Assembly: GCF_000196115.1 (NCBI RefSeq)
Contig: NC_005027.1
Coordinates: 4,402,001-4,466,000, forward strand
DNA length: 64,000 nucleotides
Reading direction: 5' to 3'
Source of the DNA: Rhodopirellula baltica SH 1
GTDB taxonomy: Bacteria; Planctomycetota; Planctomycetia; Pirellulales; Pirellulaceae
Each line of letters starts with the position of its first letter. Within the stretch, counting starts at the first letter, position 1. The notes under the pieces were generated by a model. That model saw only the letters and a list, made by a program, of their open reading frames with translations. It did no database searches and was not told the origin of the DNA. The position numbers and the translations under genes were made by a program. Below are positions 8,353-17,638 of the stretch, piece after piece.

Positions 8353-10131
8353 GTGTTACGAACCCACACCTGCGGCGCGCTTCGCAAATCTGACGTCGGC
8401 TCCCCCGTGACCCTGTGCGGATGGGTGGACAGCAAACGAGACCATGGCGGAGCCGTTTTCATCGATTTGCGGGATCGTTACGGGCTGACCCAGGTCGTCA
8501 TCGGACCGCCGGAAGCCAATGAAGCACTGATCAAACAAGCTGGCCACGTGCCAAACGAAAGCGTGATCCTGATCCGCGGCGTGGTGGCGGATCGCCTGGA
8601 AGGCAAAACCAACGCGAAATTGGAAACCGGTGAAATCGAAGTTCGCAGCGAACACTTCGAAATCCTTTCGGCCTCCGAAACGCCTCCCTTCACACCCGGC
8701 CAATCCGATCTGCCAGGCGAAGACTTGCGTCTGAAGTATCGCTTCCTGGACCTTCGCCGCAAAGAAATGCAGCAGGCCCTGATCCGTCGCAGCGAAATCA
8801 TCAAGTGCATGCGGGACTACTTTGCCGAGCACGATTTCATCGACGTCGAAACGCCCATCCTCGGTCGCAGCACCCCCGAAGGAGCTCGCGATTACCTGGT
8901 CCCCAGCCGCGTGCATCCCAGCAACTTCTACGCGTTGCCTCAATCGCCGCAGCTTTACAAACAAATTCTGATGGTCGCCGGTTTCGACCGCTACGTCCAA
9001 GTCGCCAAGTGTTTTCGCGACGAAGACTTGCGAGCCGATCGCCAACCCGAATTCACGCAGCTCGACTTGGAAATGTCCTTTGTCGACTCAGAGGACATCA
9101 TCGGATTGATCGATGGCTTGGTCGCCAAAACCGCAAAGCAGGTTTTGGGCAAGGACATCACGCTGCCGCTGCCACGCATGACCTACGAAGAAGCCATGCG
9201 TCGCTTCGGTTCCGATGCTCCCGATTTACGATTCGGTTTGGAAATCGTCGACGTCACTTCGGTGGCTGCGAAGACCGACTTCCGAGTCTTCCGCGGAACC
9301 GCCGACGCCGGCAACTTCGTTCGTGGCATCAACGTCAAAGACTCGGCCCTCAAGTTCTCACGACGCCAAATCGATGAACTGACCGCGTTTGTTCAACAAG
9401 ACTTCGGTGCCAAAGGTTTGGCTTGGTTCCGCGTCGAAGATGACGGAACGCTTTGGAGCCCGATCGCGAAGAACTTCGATGAAGAACACTTGGCTGAAAT
9501 CAAAGCACTCATGGGCGGCGAACCCGGTGACTTGCTGATGTTCTTGGCCGACACCTGGGAAGTCACCTGCAAAGGCTTGTCCGGTCTTCGCAAACGACTG
9601 GCCGTGGAACTGAAGCTCTACGAAGACGGCGAGCTGAACTGCAGTTGGGTGACCGAGTTCCCCATGTTCGAGAAGGACGAAGAAGCCGGTCGCTACGTCG
9701 CCATGCACCACCCCTTCACCGCTCCTCTCGAAGAAGACCTGCCGCTTCTGAAAGAGTCGCCCGAGAAATGTCGTGCTCAAGCCTATGACTTGGTCATCAA
9801 CGGATCGGAAGCCGGTGGCGGAACGATTCGGATCCACGACAGCAAGGTTCAATCGCAAGTGTTCGAACTGCTGGGCATGGACGAAGAAACCGCTCGCGAT
9901 CGTTTCGGGTTCTTGCTCGACGCGTTGCGTTTCGGTGCACCTCCACACGGCGGGATCGCCTTGGGTGTCGATCGCTGGGTGATGCTGTTCGCTGGCCTCG
10001 AAAACATTCGCGAAGTGATCGCGTTCCCCAAAACGCAAAAGGCTGCCGACATGATGACCGGAGCTCCTGGCGAAGTGGACGCGGATCAACTCAACGAACT
10101 GCATCTGCGAACGGTGTCCGCCAAAACCTGA
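8353..10131 (+). CDS. aspS: Aspartate--tRNA ligase
   Basis: A 592-residue class II synthetase of bacterial type. Order: OB-fold anticodon domain (CGWVDSKRDHGGAVFIDLRDRYG), motif 2 region (KCFRDEDLRADRQPEFTQLDLEMSF), a bacterial GAD insertion near residues 290-410, and motif 3 (GIALGVDRWVMLFAG). It charges tRNA-Asp. Since gatC is also present in this window, the enzyme may be non-discriminating and feed the Asp-tRNA-Asn amidation route, but that is inference. Translation starts at GTG 8353. Confidence 0.97.
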   Translation: MLRTHTCGALRKSDVGSPVTLCGWVDSKRDHGGAVFIDLRDRYGLTQVVIGPPEANEALIKQAGHVPNESVILIRGVVADRLEGKTNAKLETGEIEVRSEHFEILSASETPPFTPGQSDLPGEDLRLKYRFLDLRRKEMQQALIRRSEIIKCMRDYFAEHDFIDVETPILGRSTPEGARDYLVPSRVHPSNFYALPQSPQLYKQILMVAGFDRYVQVAKCFRDEDLRADRQPEFTQLDLEMSFVDSEDIIGLIDGLVAKTAKQVLGKDITLPLPRMTYEEAMRRFGSDAPDLRFGLEIVDVTSVAAKTDFRVFRGTADAGNFVRGINVKDSALKFSRRQIDELTAFVQQDFGAKGLAWFRVEDDGTLWSPIAKNFDEEHLAEIKALMGGEPGDLLMFLADTWEVTCKGLSGLRKRLAVELKLYEDGELNCSWVTEFPMFEKDEEAGRYVAMHHPFTAPLEEDLPLLKESPEKCRAQAYDLVINGSEAGGGTIRIHDSKVQSQVFELLGMDEETARDRFGFLLDALRFGAPPHGGIALGVDRWVMLFAGLENIREVIAFPKTQKAADMMTGAPGEVDADQLNELHLRTVSAKT

Positions 10132-10224
10132 TCTCGAACTCGCATCAATCTAGTTGCCCGGCTCACCTCGTTGGTTCACTAACCAAATCTTGCTACAAAC
10201 GTTGGTTGGAGCGAGGTCGGAGCA

Positions 10225-10232
10225 GGGCAGGG
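10225..10232 (+). other. KOPS-like octamer
   Basis: GGGCAGGG on the + strand in the gap between aspS and the APC permease. It points right. Confidence 0.6.
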
Positions 10233-10321
10233 CTGTCGTGCGTTCACTGCCGTCTGGTCTCGCCGATTGAATCTCTTTTCTATCGACGGATCGCATCATC
10301 GCCGCTAATCGCCACCTCGGT

Positions 10322-12511
10322 TTGTTTGGAGCCACCAGCGTCGGCGTCGGCGCGATCGTGGGCGGCGGGATCCTCGCACTGGCCGGAGTCGCGTTTGCGA
10401 CAACAGGTCCATCCGCGATTCTGGCGTTTGGCCTCAACGGCGTCATCGCGATCCTGACCGCGCTCAGTTTCGCGGAGATGGCGTCGAAGTTCCCCGAATC
10501 CGGCGGCACTTACACCTTCAGCCGCAAAGTCCTCTCAGTCGAATCCGCTTTCACGGTGGGTTGGGTCGTTTGGTTTGCATCGATCGTTGCCTCCGTTCTC
10601 TATGCGATCGGCTTCGGTAGTTTTGCGACGCTGTTGCTGAGCGAACTGTATTCGACTCAGGGTTCGGTCCCACATTGGCTTGGCGAACCCTGGAGCGTCC
10701 CTGTCGTTTCGCTTGCGACGACCGTCGGTATCGGCGGCCTGATGACGTTTCGAACGTCCGGTGGAGGAGCCTGGATCAACGTCGCCAAAGTGGCTGTCTT
10801 CTCGGTTCTGATCATCGGCGGATTCTGGATGCTGACCGGGCAACCCGTTTCCAAAACCACCGCGGAATTGCGTCCGTTTCTCGCATCGGGCTGGGGCGGT
10901 TTGGTACAAGCCATGGGATACAGCTTCATCGCCTTGCAGGGGTTTGACTTGATCGCCGCAGTCGGCGGTGAAGTTCGCGAACCGACCAAGAACATCCCAC
11001 GAGCGATGTTGCTGTCGCTGGTCATTGCGTTGCTGATCTATTTGCCACTTTTGTTTGTGCTGACCACCGTTGGTACCGATGGATCCCAAAGCATTCGCGA
11101 ATTGGCCGCATCCGATCCCGAAGCCGTGGTCGCACTGGCCGCGCGGCACTACCTCGGCACATCAGGCTATTGGCTGGTGCTGATCGCGGCGGTTCTCTCA
11201 ATGTTCTCGGCTCTTCAAGCCAACCTGTTTGCGGCATCGAGAATTGCTCTCGCGATGTCTCGGGACAACACACTCCCGAACGCACTGAGTCGTTTGGCCG
11301 CCGGATCCGGTTCCCCCTGGATCTCGGTGTTGGTGACGACCGGTTTGGTGTGCTTGCTGATTCAGCTTTTGCCAGACATTGCGGCGGCCGGGGCGGCATC
11401 CAGCTTGATCTTCCTGGTGACATTCGCGATCGCCCATTGGTTGGCCATATTGGTACGGCAACGCAGCGTGCTGACACCGCCACCGTTCCGAGTTCCGGGT
11501 TACCCAGCCGTTCCTGTCGTTGGCGGCTTGGCTTGTTTGGCGTTGGCTATCTTCCAAGGCATCGCGGTGCCTGAAGCTGGAATCATCGCGGTCATGTGGA
11601 TCGCGATTGGCGGCGTACTGTTCCTATCCTTGTTCGCTCGTCGAGCCCGGCTGACCGATGTGTCCAACATCGCCAGCAATCCTGAACTCTCGCGATTGCG
11701 CGGTAACTCGCCGTTGGTATTGGTGCCAATCGCGAATCCGAACAACGCTCGCGCGATGATTGCGTTGGCGGACACCTTGGTCCCCGCCGCCCTGGGACGC
11801 GTGCTGGTTCAAACCGTTGTCGTCGCACCTCACGACTGGGATCCGTTGGTCAATCACCGGCCCTCCGCTCAACTTCACTCGGTGATGAACGAAATCTTGC
11901 ACGCCTCCGCGAGTCTGGGTGTGCGGTGCGAAACCCTGACCACGGTTTCTGCGGAACCCATGATGGAAATCGCCCGCGTCGCCAAACTGCACCAATGCCA
12001 ATCGGTGCTGTTGGGCTTGAGCGAGATCACTCCGGAGGCACGCGACACGCCGCTGGAAGGTTTGCTCGGGCAACTATCCAGCGATGTTGTCGTGCTTCGT
12101 GCTCCCAAGGATTGGCAGCTCGACCAAAGCCAGCAGATTCTCGTTCCGGTCGGTGGACGTGGCGGCCACGACTACTTGCTCACTCGACTGCTGAGCAGTC
12201 TCTCTCGTGAACAACAAAGACAAGTCAAGTTTCTGCGAGTGATCCCCACCGATACACTTCGTGCCGATCAAAAACGTATTCGCAAAGAGTTGGATCGGAC
12301 AACTCGAGTCAACGCGGGCAGGGTTTGTGAACGCGAGGTCGTGCGGAGCAATGATCCAGTCAAAACAATCGCCGACCGAGCCGGCACGGCAGGACTGATC
12401 ATTCTGGGTGCTCAACGACTGGGACCACGGCAAAAGCTATTCGGTGACTTCACCCGCAAGGTCGCGCTCGAATCCGACTGCCCCGTGATCATCATCAGCC
12501 GCCGCGGCTAA
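10322..12511 (+). CDS. APC-superfamily amino acid permease with two C-terminal USP domains
   Basis: A 729-residue fusion. The first 430 residues or so form an APC transporter with about 12 membrane spans, starting in the signature FGATSVGVGAIVGGGIL. A soluble part follows with two universal-stress-protein-like repeats, roughly 465-600 (ending SSDVVVLRAP) and 605-729 (ILVPVGGRGG, LIILGAQR, CPVIIISRRG). USP domains bind ATP or AMP in some proteins and may tune transport. The first usable start is TTG at 10322, but the frame is open back to 10271 and the residues before TTG (RHLGL) look like permease, so the true N-terminus is uncertain. The substrate is unknown. Confidence 0.88.
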   Translation: MFGATSVGVGAIVGGGILALAGVAFATTGPSAILAFGLNGVIAILTALSFAEMASKFPESGGTYTFSRKVLSVESAFTVGWVVWFASIVASVLYAIGFGSFATLLLSELYSTQGSVPHWLGEPWSVPVVSLATTVGIGGLMTFRTSGGGAWINVAKVAVFSVLIIGGFWMLTGQPVSKTTAELRPFLASGWGGLVQAMGYSFIALQGFDLIAAVGGEVREPTKNIPRAMLLSLVIALLIYLPLLFVLTTVGTDGSQSIRELAASDPEAVVALAARHYLGTSGYWLVLIAAVLSMFSALQANLFAASRIALAMSRDNTLPNALSRLAAGSGSPWISVLVTTGLVCLLIQLLPDIAAAGAASSLIFLVTFAIAHWLAILVRQRSVLTPPPFRVPGYPAVPVVGGLACLALAIFQGIAVPEAGIIAVMWIAIGGVLFLSLFARRARLTDVSNIASNPELSRLRGNSPLVLVPIANPNNARAMIALADTLVPAALGRVLVQTVVVAPHDWDPLVNHRPSAQLHSVMNEILHASASLGVRCETLTTVSAEPMMEIARVAKLHQCQSVLLGLSEITPEARDTPLEGLLGQLSSDVVVLRAPKDWQLDQSQQILVPVGGRGGHDYLLTRLLSSLSREQQRQVKFLRVIPTDTLRADQKRIRKELDRTTRVNAGRVCEREVVRSNDPVKTIADRAGTAGLIILGAQRLGPRQKLFGDFTRKVALESDCPVIIISRRG
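12316..12323 (+). other. KOPS-like octamer
   Basis: GGGCAGGG on the + strand inside the second USP domain coding region of the APC fusion (residues NAGRVCE). It points right. Confidence 0.6.
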
Positions 12512-12529
12512 GGAACGAAAACCTATAAA

Positions 12530-12612
12530 GTCGCTGGCAACTGACAGACTCCAGACATCGGCAATCTCATTGCCTCGCACCTGCTGGAGAGCCCAATCGC
12601 CTGCTGCGATTG
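12530..12612. repeat. 83-bp direct repeat, left copy
   Basis: Begins GTCGCTGGCAACTGACAGA and ends in a CAATCGC-CTGCT-GCGATTG hairpin. The right copy at 12978-13060 has the same length and differs at scattered positions only. Confidence 0.8.
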
Positions 12613-12623
12613 GTCGCGTTCAG

Positions 12624-12646
12624 GCCGACGGAGGGCCTCCGTCGGC
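12624..12646. repeat. Perfect inverted repeat, second copy
   Basis: Identical to the 23-base palindrome at 6291-6313: arms of ten bases with a GGC loop. Confidence 0.8.
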
Positions 12647-12696
12647 GACAAGTAACTCGACATCTCCCAAGACGGCCCCGTCCGGGGCAAGGACCG

Positions 12697-12756
12697 CGAG
12701 GCCAGAGTAGAACAGTTGTCTCAACTGTTCCGTCGGGCAGCCTTCAAAGGCCAGGC
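12697..12756. repeat. Dispersed 60-bp repeat, copy 2
   Basis: Matches 6141-6200 without gaps. The internal hairpin is perfect here: AACAGTTG, loop TCT, CAACTGTT. Confidence 0.8.
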
Positions 12757-12825
12757 ATCGTCGGCAACCAAGTCCACTTCCAACCGTTCGCGTCACGCGA
12801 CTCGACGACAGCGACGGCCCACGCA

Positions 12826-12845
12826 AACATTTGGGGACAAATGTT
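12826..12845. repeat. Variant hairpin with compensated stem
   Basis: AACATTTG, loop GGGA, CAAATGTT, followed by CTACTCTG. It matches the hairpins at 49401, 49831 and 50190 in layout and flank, but both arms have changed together (G/C pair to T/A), so pairing is kept. Confidence 0.7.
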
Positions 12846-12977
12846 CTACTCTGTTTCCCACGACAGCCCCGTCCGGAGGCAGGCCGATGCAACGAACGAA
12901 TGAGCCACATTGCCAATCACCATCGTTCCACCCAACAAGGTCCGAAGGGTCGACACAGCAATTCCCCCGAGCAGAAG

Positions 12978-13060
12978 GTCGCTGGCAATTGACAGATATC
13001 AGACTTCGGCGAGCTCATTGTCTCACACCTGCTAGGGAGCCCAATCGCTTGCTGCGATTG
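12978..13060. repeat. 83-bp direct repeat, right copy
   Basis: Second copy of 12530-12612, ending in the hairpin CAATCGC-TTGCT-GCGATTG. It stops 8 bases before the 3' end of the DUF167 gene. Confidence 0.8.
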
Positions 13061-13067
13061 ACTGTGA

Positions 13068-13391
13068 TCACGACAACTCTTTTTTCAGCTTTGCGTCGGC
13101 AGTGTTCATCTCATCCTGCGACTTGAATTCGACCACGATCGTCTTCAGCCGAGAGGTTTCGCCGGCGACGATCGCCACACGGCCCTTGCTGACGCGCAAC
13201 CATTTCGCAAGTGAAGCGATGACCGCTTTGTTGGCTTTGCCATCTTCCGGCACAGTGTGAACCGACACTTTCAAAGCTCCATCGTGCAGCCCACCCACGG
13301 ATGCCTTCTTGGCTTTGGGAGTGACCCGCACGCGAAACCTCCATGTCAATCCATCGCATTGTCGATCCAGTCCTGCTCCTGGCTCGCTCAT
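13068..13391 (-). CDS. DUF167 (YggU-like) protein
   Basis: A 107-residue small alpha/beta protein of the DUF167/YggU family. The marks are WRFRVRVTPKAKKASVGG, LKVSVHTVPEDGKANKAVIASLAKWLRV and VAIVAGETSRLKTIVV. The family is widespread and its function is unknown. The ATG at 13391 shares a base with the putA stop (TGATG), so translation is probably coupled to putA. A GTG one codon upstream is an alternative. It is the last gene of this - strand pair. Confidence 0.9.
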   Translation of the reverse strand: MSEPGAGLDRQCDGLTWRFRVRVTPKAKKASVGGLHDGALKVSVHTVPEDGKANKAVIASLAKWLRVSKGRVAIVAGETSRLKTIVVEFKSQDEMNTADAKLKKELS

Positions 13392-16300
13392 CACTCAGCA
13401 TCAGTTGGCTGTGACAACTTGGCTGATCGACGTCCAAGGTTGCCATAGCGGTGATAATCATGCGAGATCGATTGCTCGTTCAGGTATCGCAAGCATTCAA
13501 TGCGTCCGTGATCCACCACTGGTTCATCAATCACCGTGATGAAGCGGCGTCCGCAAGCTCGACGAATCGATTCTTTCGCGTGGGTCAGCGTACGCATTCG
13601 GCTAACACCACCGCCTTCGATTCGCTCGATCAACTGCTCCACGGATTCTTCGATGGGATCAATCAATCCGGGCAACCAATCGGCGGTGGTTTCCAGCATC
13701 GCCGACTTCGACCGATCCAGCTCAGGTGACAGCGAAAGCGTGAACTGGGTGCCCACGCAAACCGCCGCCGAGATCGCCACGATCGCATCCACAATGTCGT
13801 CGTCCTTCTCGATTCGAATCGTCATGCCATCGACGGATCGATAACGACGAATATTGTCTTGGCCGGTCAATCGATAGGTGTCGTGTTCCAACGCGAAATC
13901 AGTTGCATTGGCGATTTCTTGCGACGTGATCGCTCGTTCGATTCGGAACTTCTGACCATCGCCCAACATCTCGTCGGAATAGCGACCACGCTCGATCCAA
14001 TCCCGCATCCGATCGAGCTGGTCGTGCGAAGCTTCGACTTCGTCCGTCGGTGGTGTCCAATCGCTGGCATGTGTGACCTTGGAAAGGGCAAGCACATAAT
14101 TTGGACCGCCGGCTTTGATACCGGGACCGTAGGCGGACAGACCGACTCCGCCAAACGGTTGCCGCAACACGATCGCGCCGGTCGTTGGACGATTGATGTA
14201 GAGGTTGCCAGCAGGAATGGATTCTCGCCACAATTTGATTTCTCGATCGTCCAAACTCTCCAGTCCGCTGGTCAACCCATAACCGGTCGAACGCACGATT
14301 TCGATCGCTTCTTCCAGTCGACCAAATCGCATCACACCCATCACCGGTCCAAACAACTCGGTCGTGTGAGTGAAGCTGCCCGGTTGCACGTCCCATTTGA
14401 CGCCCGGCCGGTACAACGTTGGGTTGCCATCGACATGCTCGGACATCACCAACCAAGATTCACCACCCTCGAGTTCCTGCAAACCACGTCGCAGTTTGTC
14501 GGTTGGCGGATCGACCAACGGGGTCACGCGCGTGTGCAAATCCCAGGCGGAACCAACCGGCAGACTTCGAACCGCGTCGGCCAAGATTTCTCGGAATTCC
14601 GGATCGTCGAACACTTCGTTTTCGAGCAACAACAGCGACGTGGCACTGCATTTTTGTCCGCTATGACCAAACGCCGAGTGCAACACGTGCTTGATCGCCA
14701 AGTCGCGATCCGCCATCGCGGTCACGATCGTGACATTCTTGCCACCCGTTTCCGCCAACAAGTGCAAATCGGGGCGAACATCCAACATGCGTTTCGCGGT
14801 CGATGTGCCACCGGTCAGGATGACCGTGTCCACGATCGGATTCTTGACCAACTGCTCCTCAGCGACCTCATCATCACAAATCACAAATTGCAATGCGTCG
14901 CGAGGAACGCCCGCGTCCCAGAATGCCTGGCACATCAGCCACGCCGGCAACAAAGTTTGCATCGATGGTTTCACAACCACGGGGTTTCCCGCTGCGATCG
15001 CGGCAGCGATTCCGCCACATGCGATCGCCAATGGGAAGTTCCAAGGCGTGATCACAGCAACGACTCCGCGTGGCTCACACTGGATGCCTGCACATTCGTC
15101 CCAAGCTTTCATCGTCAGCGGGTAGAACTCCAGGAAGTCAATCGCTTCGCTAACCTCAGGGTCCGCCTCAGCCACCGTTTTTCCAGCACCGGCCACCATG
15201 CTTCCGATCCAATCCCCACGTCTTTCGCGAGCCAATTGCGCGACTGAACGTAGGACTGAATAACGCTCATCAACAGATAGATCCGCCGCCCAGGTCGATT
15301 CGCTGGATGCTCTGACGGCGGATTCAACTGCGGGCGAAGTTGCATTCTTGTAACGACAAGTCACGACGCCGGGACGCGAGACATCGTCGGTGGTGAACCA
15401 TTCCGCTGAAACGCGATCGTCTCCGTCCAGCGAATCCACGTCGGGTAAACCAACCAGCACCGGCGTCACACGAGTTGCCTGCTCGTCACAAAGTGGCTTC
15501 CAACGATCTAATGTTTCTTGTGCCCATTTCGAATTATGAGGCAGCGACCAATCGGTATCGGGTTCATTCACGAACTGCGTCCAATGCTCCGCCGCGGGTG
15601 GCTGCACGGGAGTCTGGTATCGATTCTGGGTTCGTCGAGGCTGCACGGAAACCGTTTCGCAATCCATCAACGCGTCCTTGAACCGTCCCGCCAACAATTC
15701 AAAGTCGGGTGAGTCCGGCTGCAATCGATACGCATGACGCAGGAAGTTCTCGGCGCCGGTGTTTTCATCCAAGCGGCGAATCAAATACGTGATCGCATGC
15801 AAGAAATCTGATTTTTTGCAAGCTGGAGCGTACAACAACATCGCCGCGTCTCGTTCCGTCAACGCCCGGCGTTGATGATTGGCCATGCCCTCCAGCATTT
15901 CGAACTGGACCGAATCCGAGGCTCCTGATCGCTGAGTCCAAATCATCGCCAGCGCCACATCAAACAAGTTGTGCGAAGCGACACCAACGCGAATGTTCCC
16001 ATCCGCAGCAGCACTGATCAGCTCCCTGAGCATGCGTTTGAAGTTCGCATCCGTATCGTGCTTGTTCGTGTACGGAGCCAGCGGCCATCCACCAACGGAA
16101 GCATGCACTCGTTCCATTTCGAGGTTGGCACCTTTGACCAAACGGATCGTCAACGGAGCACCGCCACCGGCGACTCGCTTCGTCGACCACTCAATCAGGT
16201 CTCGCATGACTAAACAAGAATCTGGCACGTAGGCTTGCAACGCGATCCCAGCTTGAACGGAATCCAGATCGCCGCGTTCCAATGTCTCGCGAAGCACGTC

Positions 16301-17104
16301 CGCGGTCAGATACAAATCGCTGTACTCTTCCATGTCCAAGTACACGAACTTGTCTTTGGCCTTGGAACCATCGTCCATGTGGTTGGCGTTGCGATACAAA
16401 CGTTCCAAGCGATCGGCGACCATGCGAATCGTGTGTTCTCGTGCCAGCGGAGACACTTGGCTGTAGAGCGTGGTGAGTTTGACCGAGATGCAACGCACCT
16501 CGGGCATGCGAAGCAATTCGTAGAACGACTGCATCCGCTTTCGCGTTTCGTCGTCACCCAGCAACGCTTCGCCGAGCAGGTTCACATTCATCGCCACGCC
16601 GTGACGCTGGCGAGATGCCAAGTGCGGAGTCAATAGATCCGGTTCTGCTGGCAAAATCACATTGGCCGTTTCACGGCGCATCTTTTCTTTGACCAACGGC
16701 ACCGCCACGCCGGGCAGATACTCGCCAAAGGATTGGAACCCTTTCAGCATGGCCTGTTCGACCGGACTGAAGAATCGCGGAATACCTTGCAGATCCAACA
16801 AGTGGGTCATCTGGTCCGCCACACGGGCCGGCGTGTGTGTGCGAAACGCTTGGTCGGTCATCTCGACCAAAGTCGCCTTGTCGGCATCGTGGCCGATCAT
16901 TCGGTCCAGTTCCGATTGCTGGCGACGTTCCTGGGGTGTCTGCAATGCACGCGACTCTCGCAAAAGATCAGCCGCCATCTCAATCGCGGCAGCGGCATCT
17001 TGCTCGGGGTCAAACCCCTTCCATGTTGACGACAAGGTTGAGTCGGGCTGATTCAAGACAAGATCCTTCACAAGAGATTCTGCGGAAACGAAGATCGAGG
17101 ACAC
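13391..17104 (-). CDS. putA: Bifunctional proline dehydrogenase / L-glutamate gamma-semialdehyde dehydrogenase
   Basis: A 1237-residue enzyme that oxidises proline to glutamate in two steps. The FAD-dependent proline dehydrogenase barrel covers roughly residues 100-460 (ALQAYVPDSCLVMRDLIEW, RLVKGANLEMERV). The NAD-dependent aldehyde dehydrogenase covers roughly 560-1010 (VAVITPWNFPLAIACGG; catalytic Glu in LAETGGKN near 783; catalytic Cys in GHSGQKCSATS near 818). A tail of about 200 residues follows. There is no N-terminal DNA-binding domain, so it is not the self-regulating E. coli form. Translation starts at GTG 17104. It is divergent from the thioesterase gene across a short gap. Confidence 0.95.
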   Translation of the reverse strand: MSSIFVSAESLVKDLVLNQPDSTLSSTWKGFDPEQDAAAAIEMAADLLRESRALQTPQERRQQSELDRMIGHDADKATLVEMTDQAFRTHTPARVADQMTHLLDLQGIPRFFSPVEQAMLKGFQSFGEYLPGVAVPLVKEKMRRETANVILPAEPDLLTPHLASRQRHGVAMNVNLLGEALLGDDETRKRMQSFYELLRMPEVRCISVKLTTLYSQVSPLAREHTIRMVADRLERLYRNANHMDDGSKAKDKFVYLDMEEYSDLYLTADVLRETLERGDLDSVQAGIALQAYVPDSCLVMRDLIEWSTKRVAGGGAPLTIRLVKGANLEMERVHASVGGWPLAPYTNKHDTDANFKRMLRELISAAADGNIRVGVASHNLFDVALAMIWTQRSGASDSVQFEMLEGMANHQRRALTERDAAMLLYAPACKKSDFLHAITYLIRRLDENTGAENFLRHAYRLQPDSPDFELLAGRFKDALMDCETVSVQPRRTQNRYQTPVQPPAAEHWTQFVNEPDTDWSLPHNSKWAQETLDRWKPLCDEQATRVTPVLVGLPDVDSLDGDDRVSAEWFTTDDVSRPGVVTCRYKNATSPAVESAVRASSESTWAADLSVDERYSVLRSVAQLARERRGDWIGSMVAGAGKTVAEADPEVSEAIDFLEFYPLTMKAWDECAGIQCEPRGVVAVITPWNFPLAIACGGIAAAIAAGNPVVVKPSMQTLLPAWLMCQAFWDAGVPRDALQFVICDDEVAEEQLVKNPIVDTVILTGGTSTAKRMLDVRPDLHLLAETGGKNVTIVTAMADRDLAIKHVLHSAFGHSGQKCSATSLLLLENEVFDDPEFREILADAVRSLPVGSAWDLHTRVTPLVDPPTDKLRRGLQELEGGESWLVMSEHVDGNPTLYRPGVKWDVQPGSFTHTTELFGPVMGVMRFGRLEEAIEIVRSTGYGLTSGLESLDDREIKLWRESIPAGNLYINRPTTGAIVLRQPFGGVGLSAYGPGIKAGGPNYVLALSKVTHASDWTPPTDEVEASHDQLDRMRDWIERGRYSDEMLGDGQKFRIERAITSQEIANATDFALEHDTYRLTGQDNIRRYRSVDGMTIRIEKDDDIVDAIVAISAAVCVGTQFTLSLSPELDRSKSAMLETTADWLPGLIDPIEESVEQLIERIEGGGVSRMRTLTHAKESIRRACGRRFITVIDEPVVDHGRIECLRYLNEQSISHDYHRYGNLGRRSAKLSQPTDAE

Positions 17105-17210
17105 GAGGTTCGCCGATCAACCATTGACGGCTAAACTTTCGCAACTTGCAACCGCCTGTTTTCACAACGATTTCTTTATGGCATTCCGCCGCGACCCAAA
17201 GACGCCTGCA

Positions 17211-17603
17211 ATGACGACTGATTTGCCGCAACATGTGTTCCGTTTACGAGTTCGCTACGACGAATGTGATCCGATGGGACTGGTTCATCATTCAAATTAC
17301 TTGCGATATTTCGAAATCGGACGGACCGAATTCCTTCGATCGTCGGGGGGCCGGTACCGTGAAGTGGAAGAAGCGGGGCTGTATGTCGTGGTGGTCCACA
17401 TCGATTGTCGCTATCGTGCCTCCGCACGTTATGATGATGAAATTGATATCGTGACGAGAATCGCCAAAATCACTGCGGCCAAAATCATCCATGAATATGA
17501 GATTCGCCGCGGAGACGAGGTGCTCGTGCAAGCGACCGTGACCTTGGCGGTGATAGATAAGACCGGTCGATTGCAACGTGTTCCCGAAGCATTGTTGACG
17601 TAA
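17211..17603 (+). CDS. Acyl-CoA thioesterase, YbgC/4HBT family
   Basis: About 130 residues with the hot-dog fold signature FRLRVRYDECDPMGLVHHSNYLRYFEIGRTEFL, including the active-site Asp and the following His-Ser-Asn-Tyr region, then VVVHIDCRYRASARYDDEIDI. YbgC-type enzymes hydrolyse acyl-CoA thioesters and are often tied to Tol-Pal, but no tol genes are near. ATG at 17211 gives the usual family length; ATG at 17178 and TTG at 17124 would add 11 or 29 residues that do not look like the family. No clear ribosome site decides it. Confidence 0.85.
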   Translation: MTTDLPQHVFRLRVRYDECDPMGLVHHSNYLRYFEIGRTEFLRSSGGRYREVEEAGLYVVVVHIDCRYRASARYDDEIDIVTRIAKITAAKIIHEYEIRRGDEVLVQATVTLAVIDKTGRLQRVPEALLT

Positions 17604-17638
17604 AGCTCTTTGACTCTTTCCTTCCTGGTGCCCTCCCA

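Larger units (their letters stand above)
12512..13067. repeat. Repeat-rich intergenic region
   Basis: A 556-base gap without a credible gene, built almost wholly from short repeats. It has an 83-base direct repeat at both ends (12530-12612 and 12978-13060), the 10-bp-arm palindrome at 12624, the 60-bp element at 12697, and a hairpin at 12826. GC-rich inverted motifs (GCCCCGTCCGG) near 12675 and 12867 also recur at 49.6-50.1 kb. Confidence 0.75.

Noticed and set aside
13859..15247. 462-codon open frame on the + strand
   Set aside because: Fully antisense to putA, with an Arg/His/Gln-rich composition typical of shadow frames.
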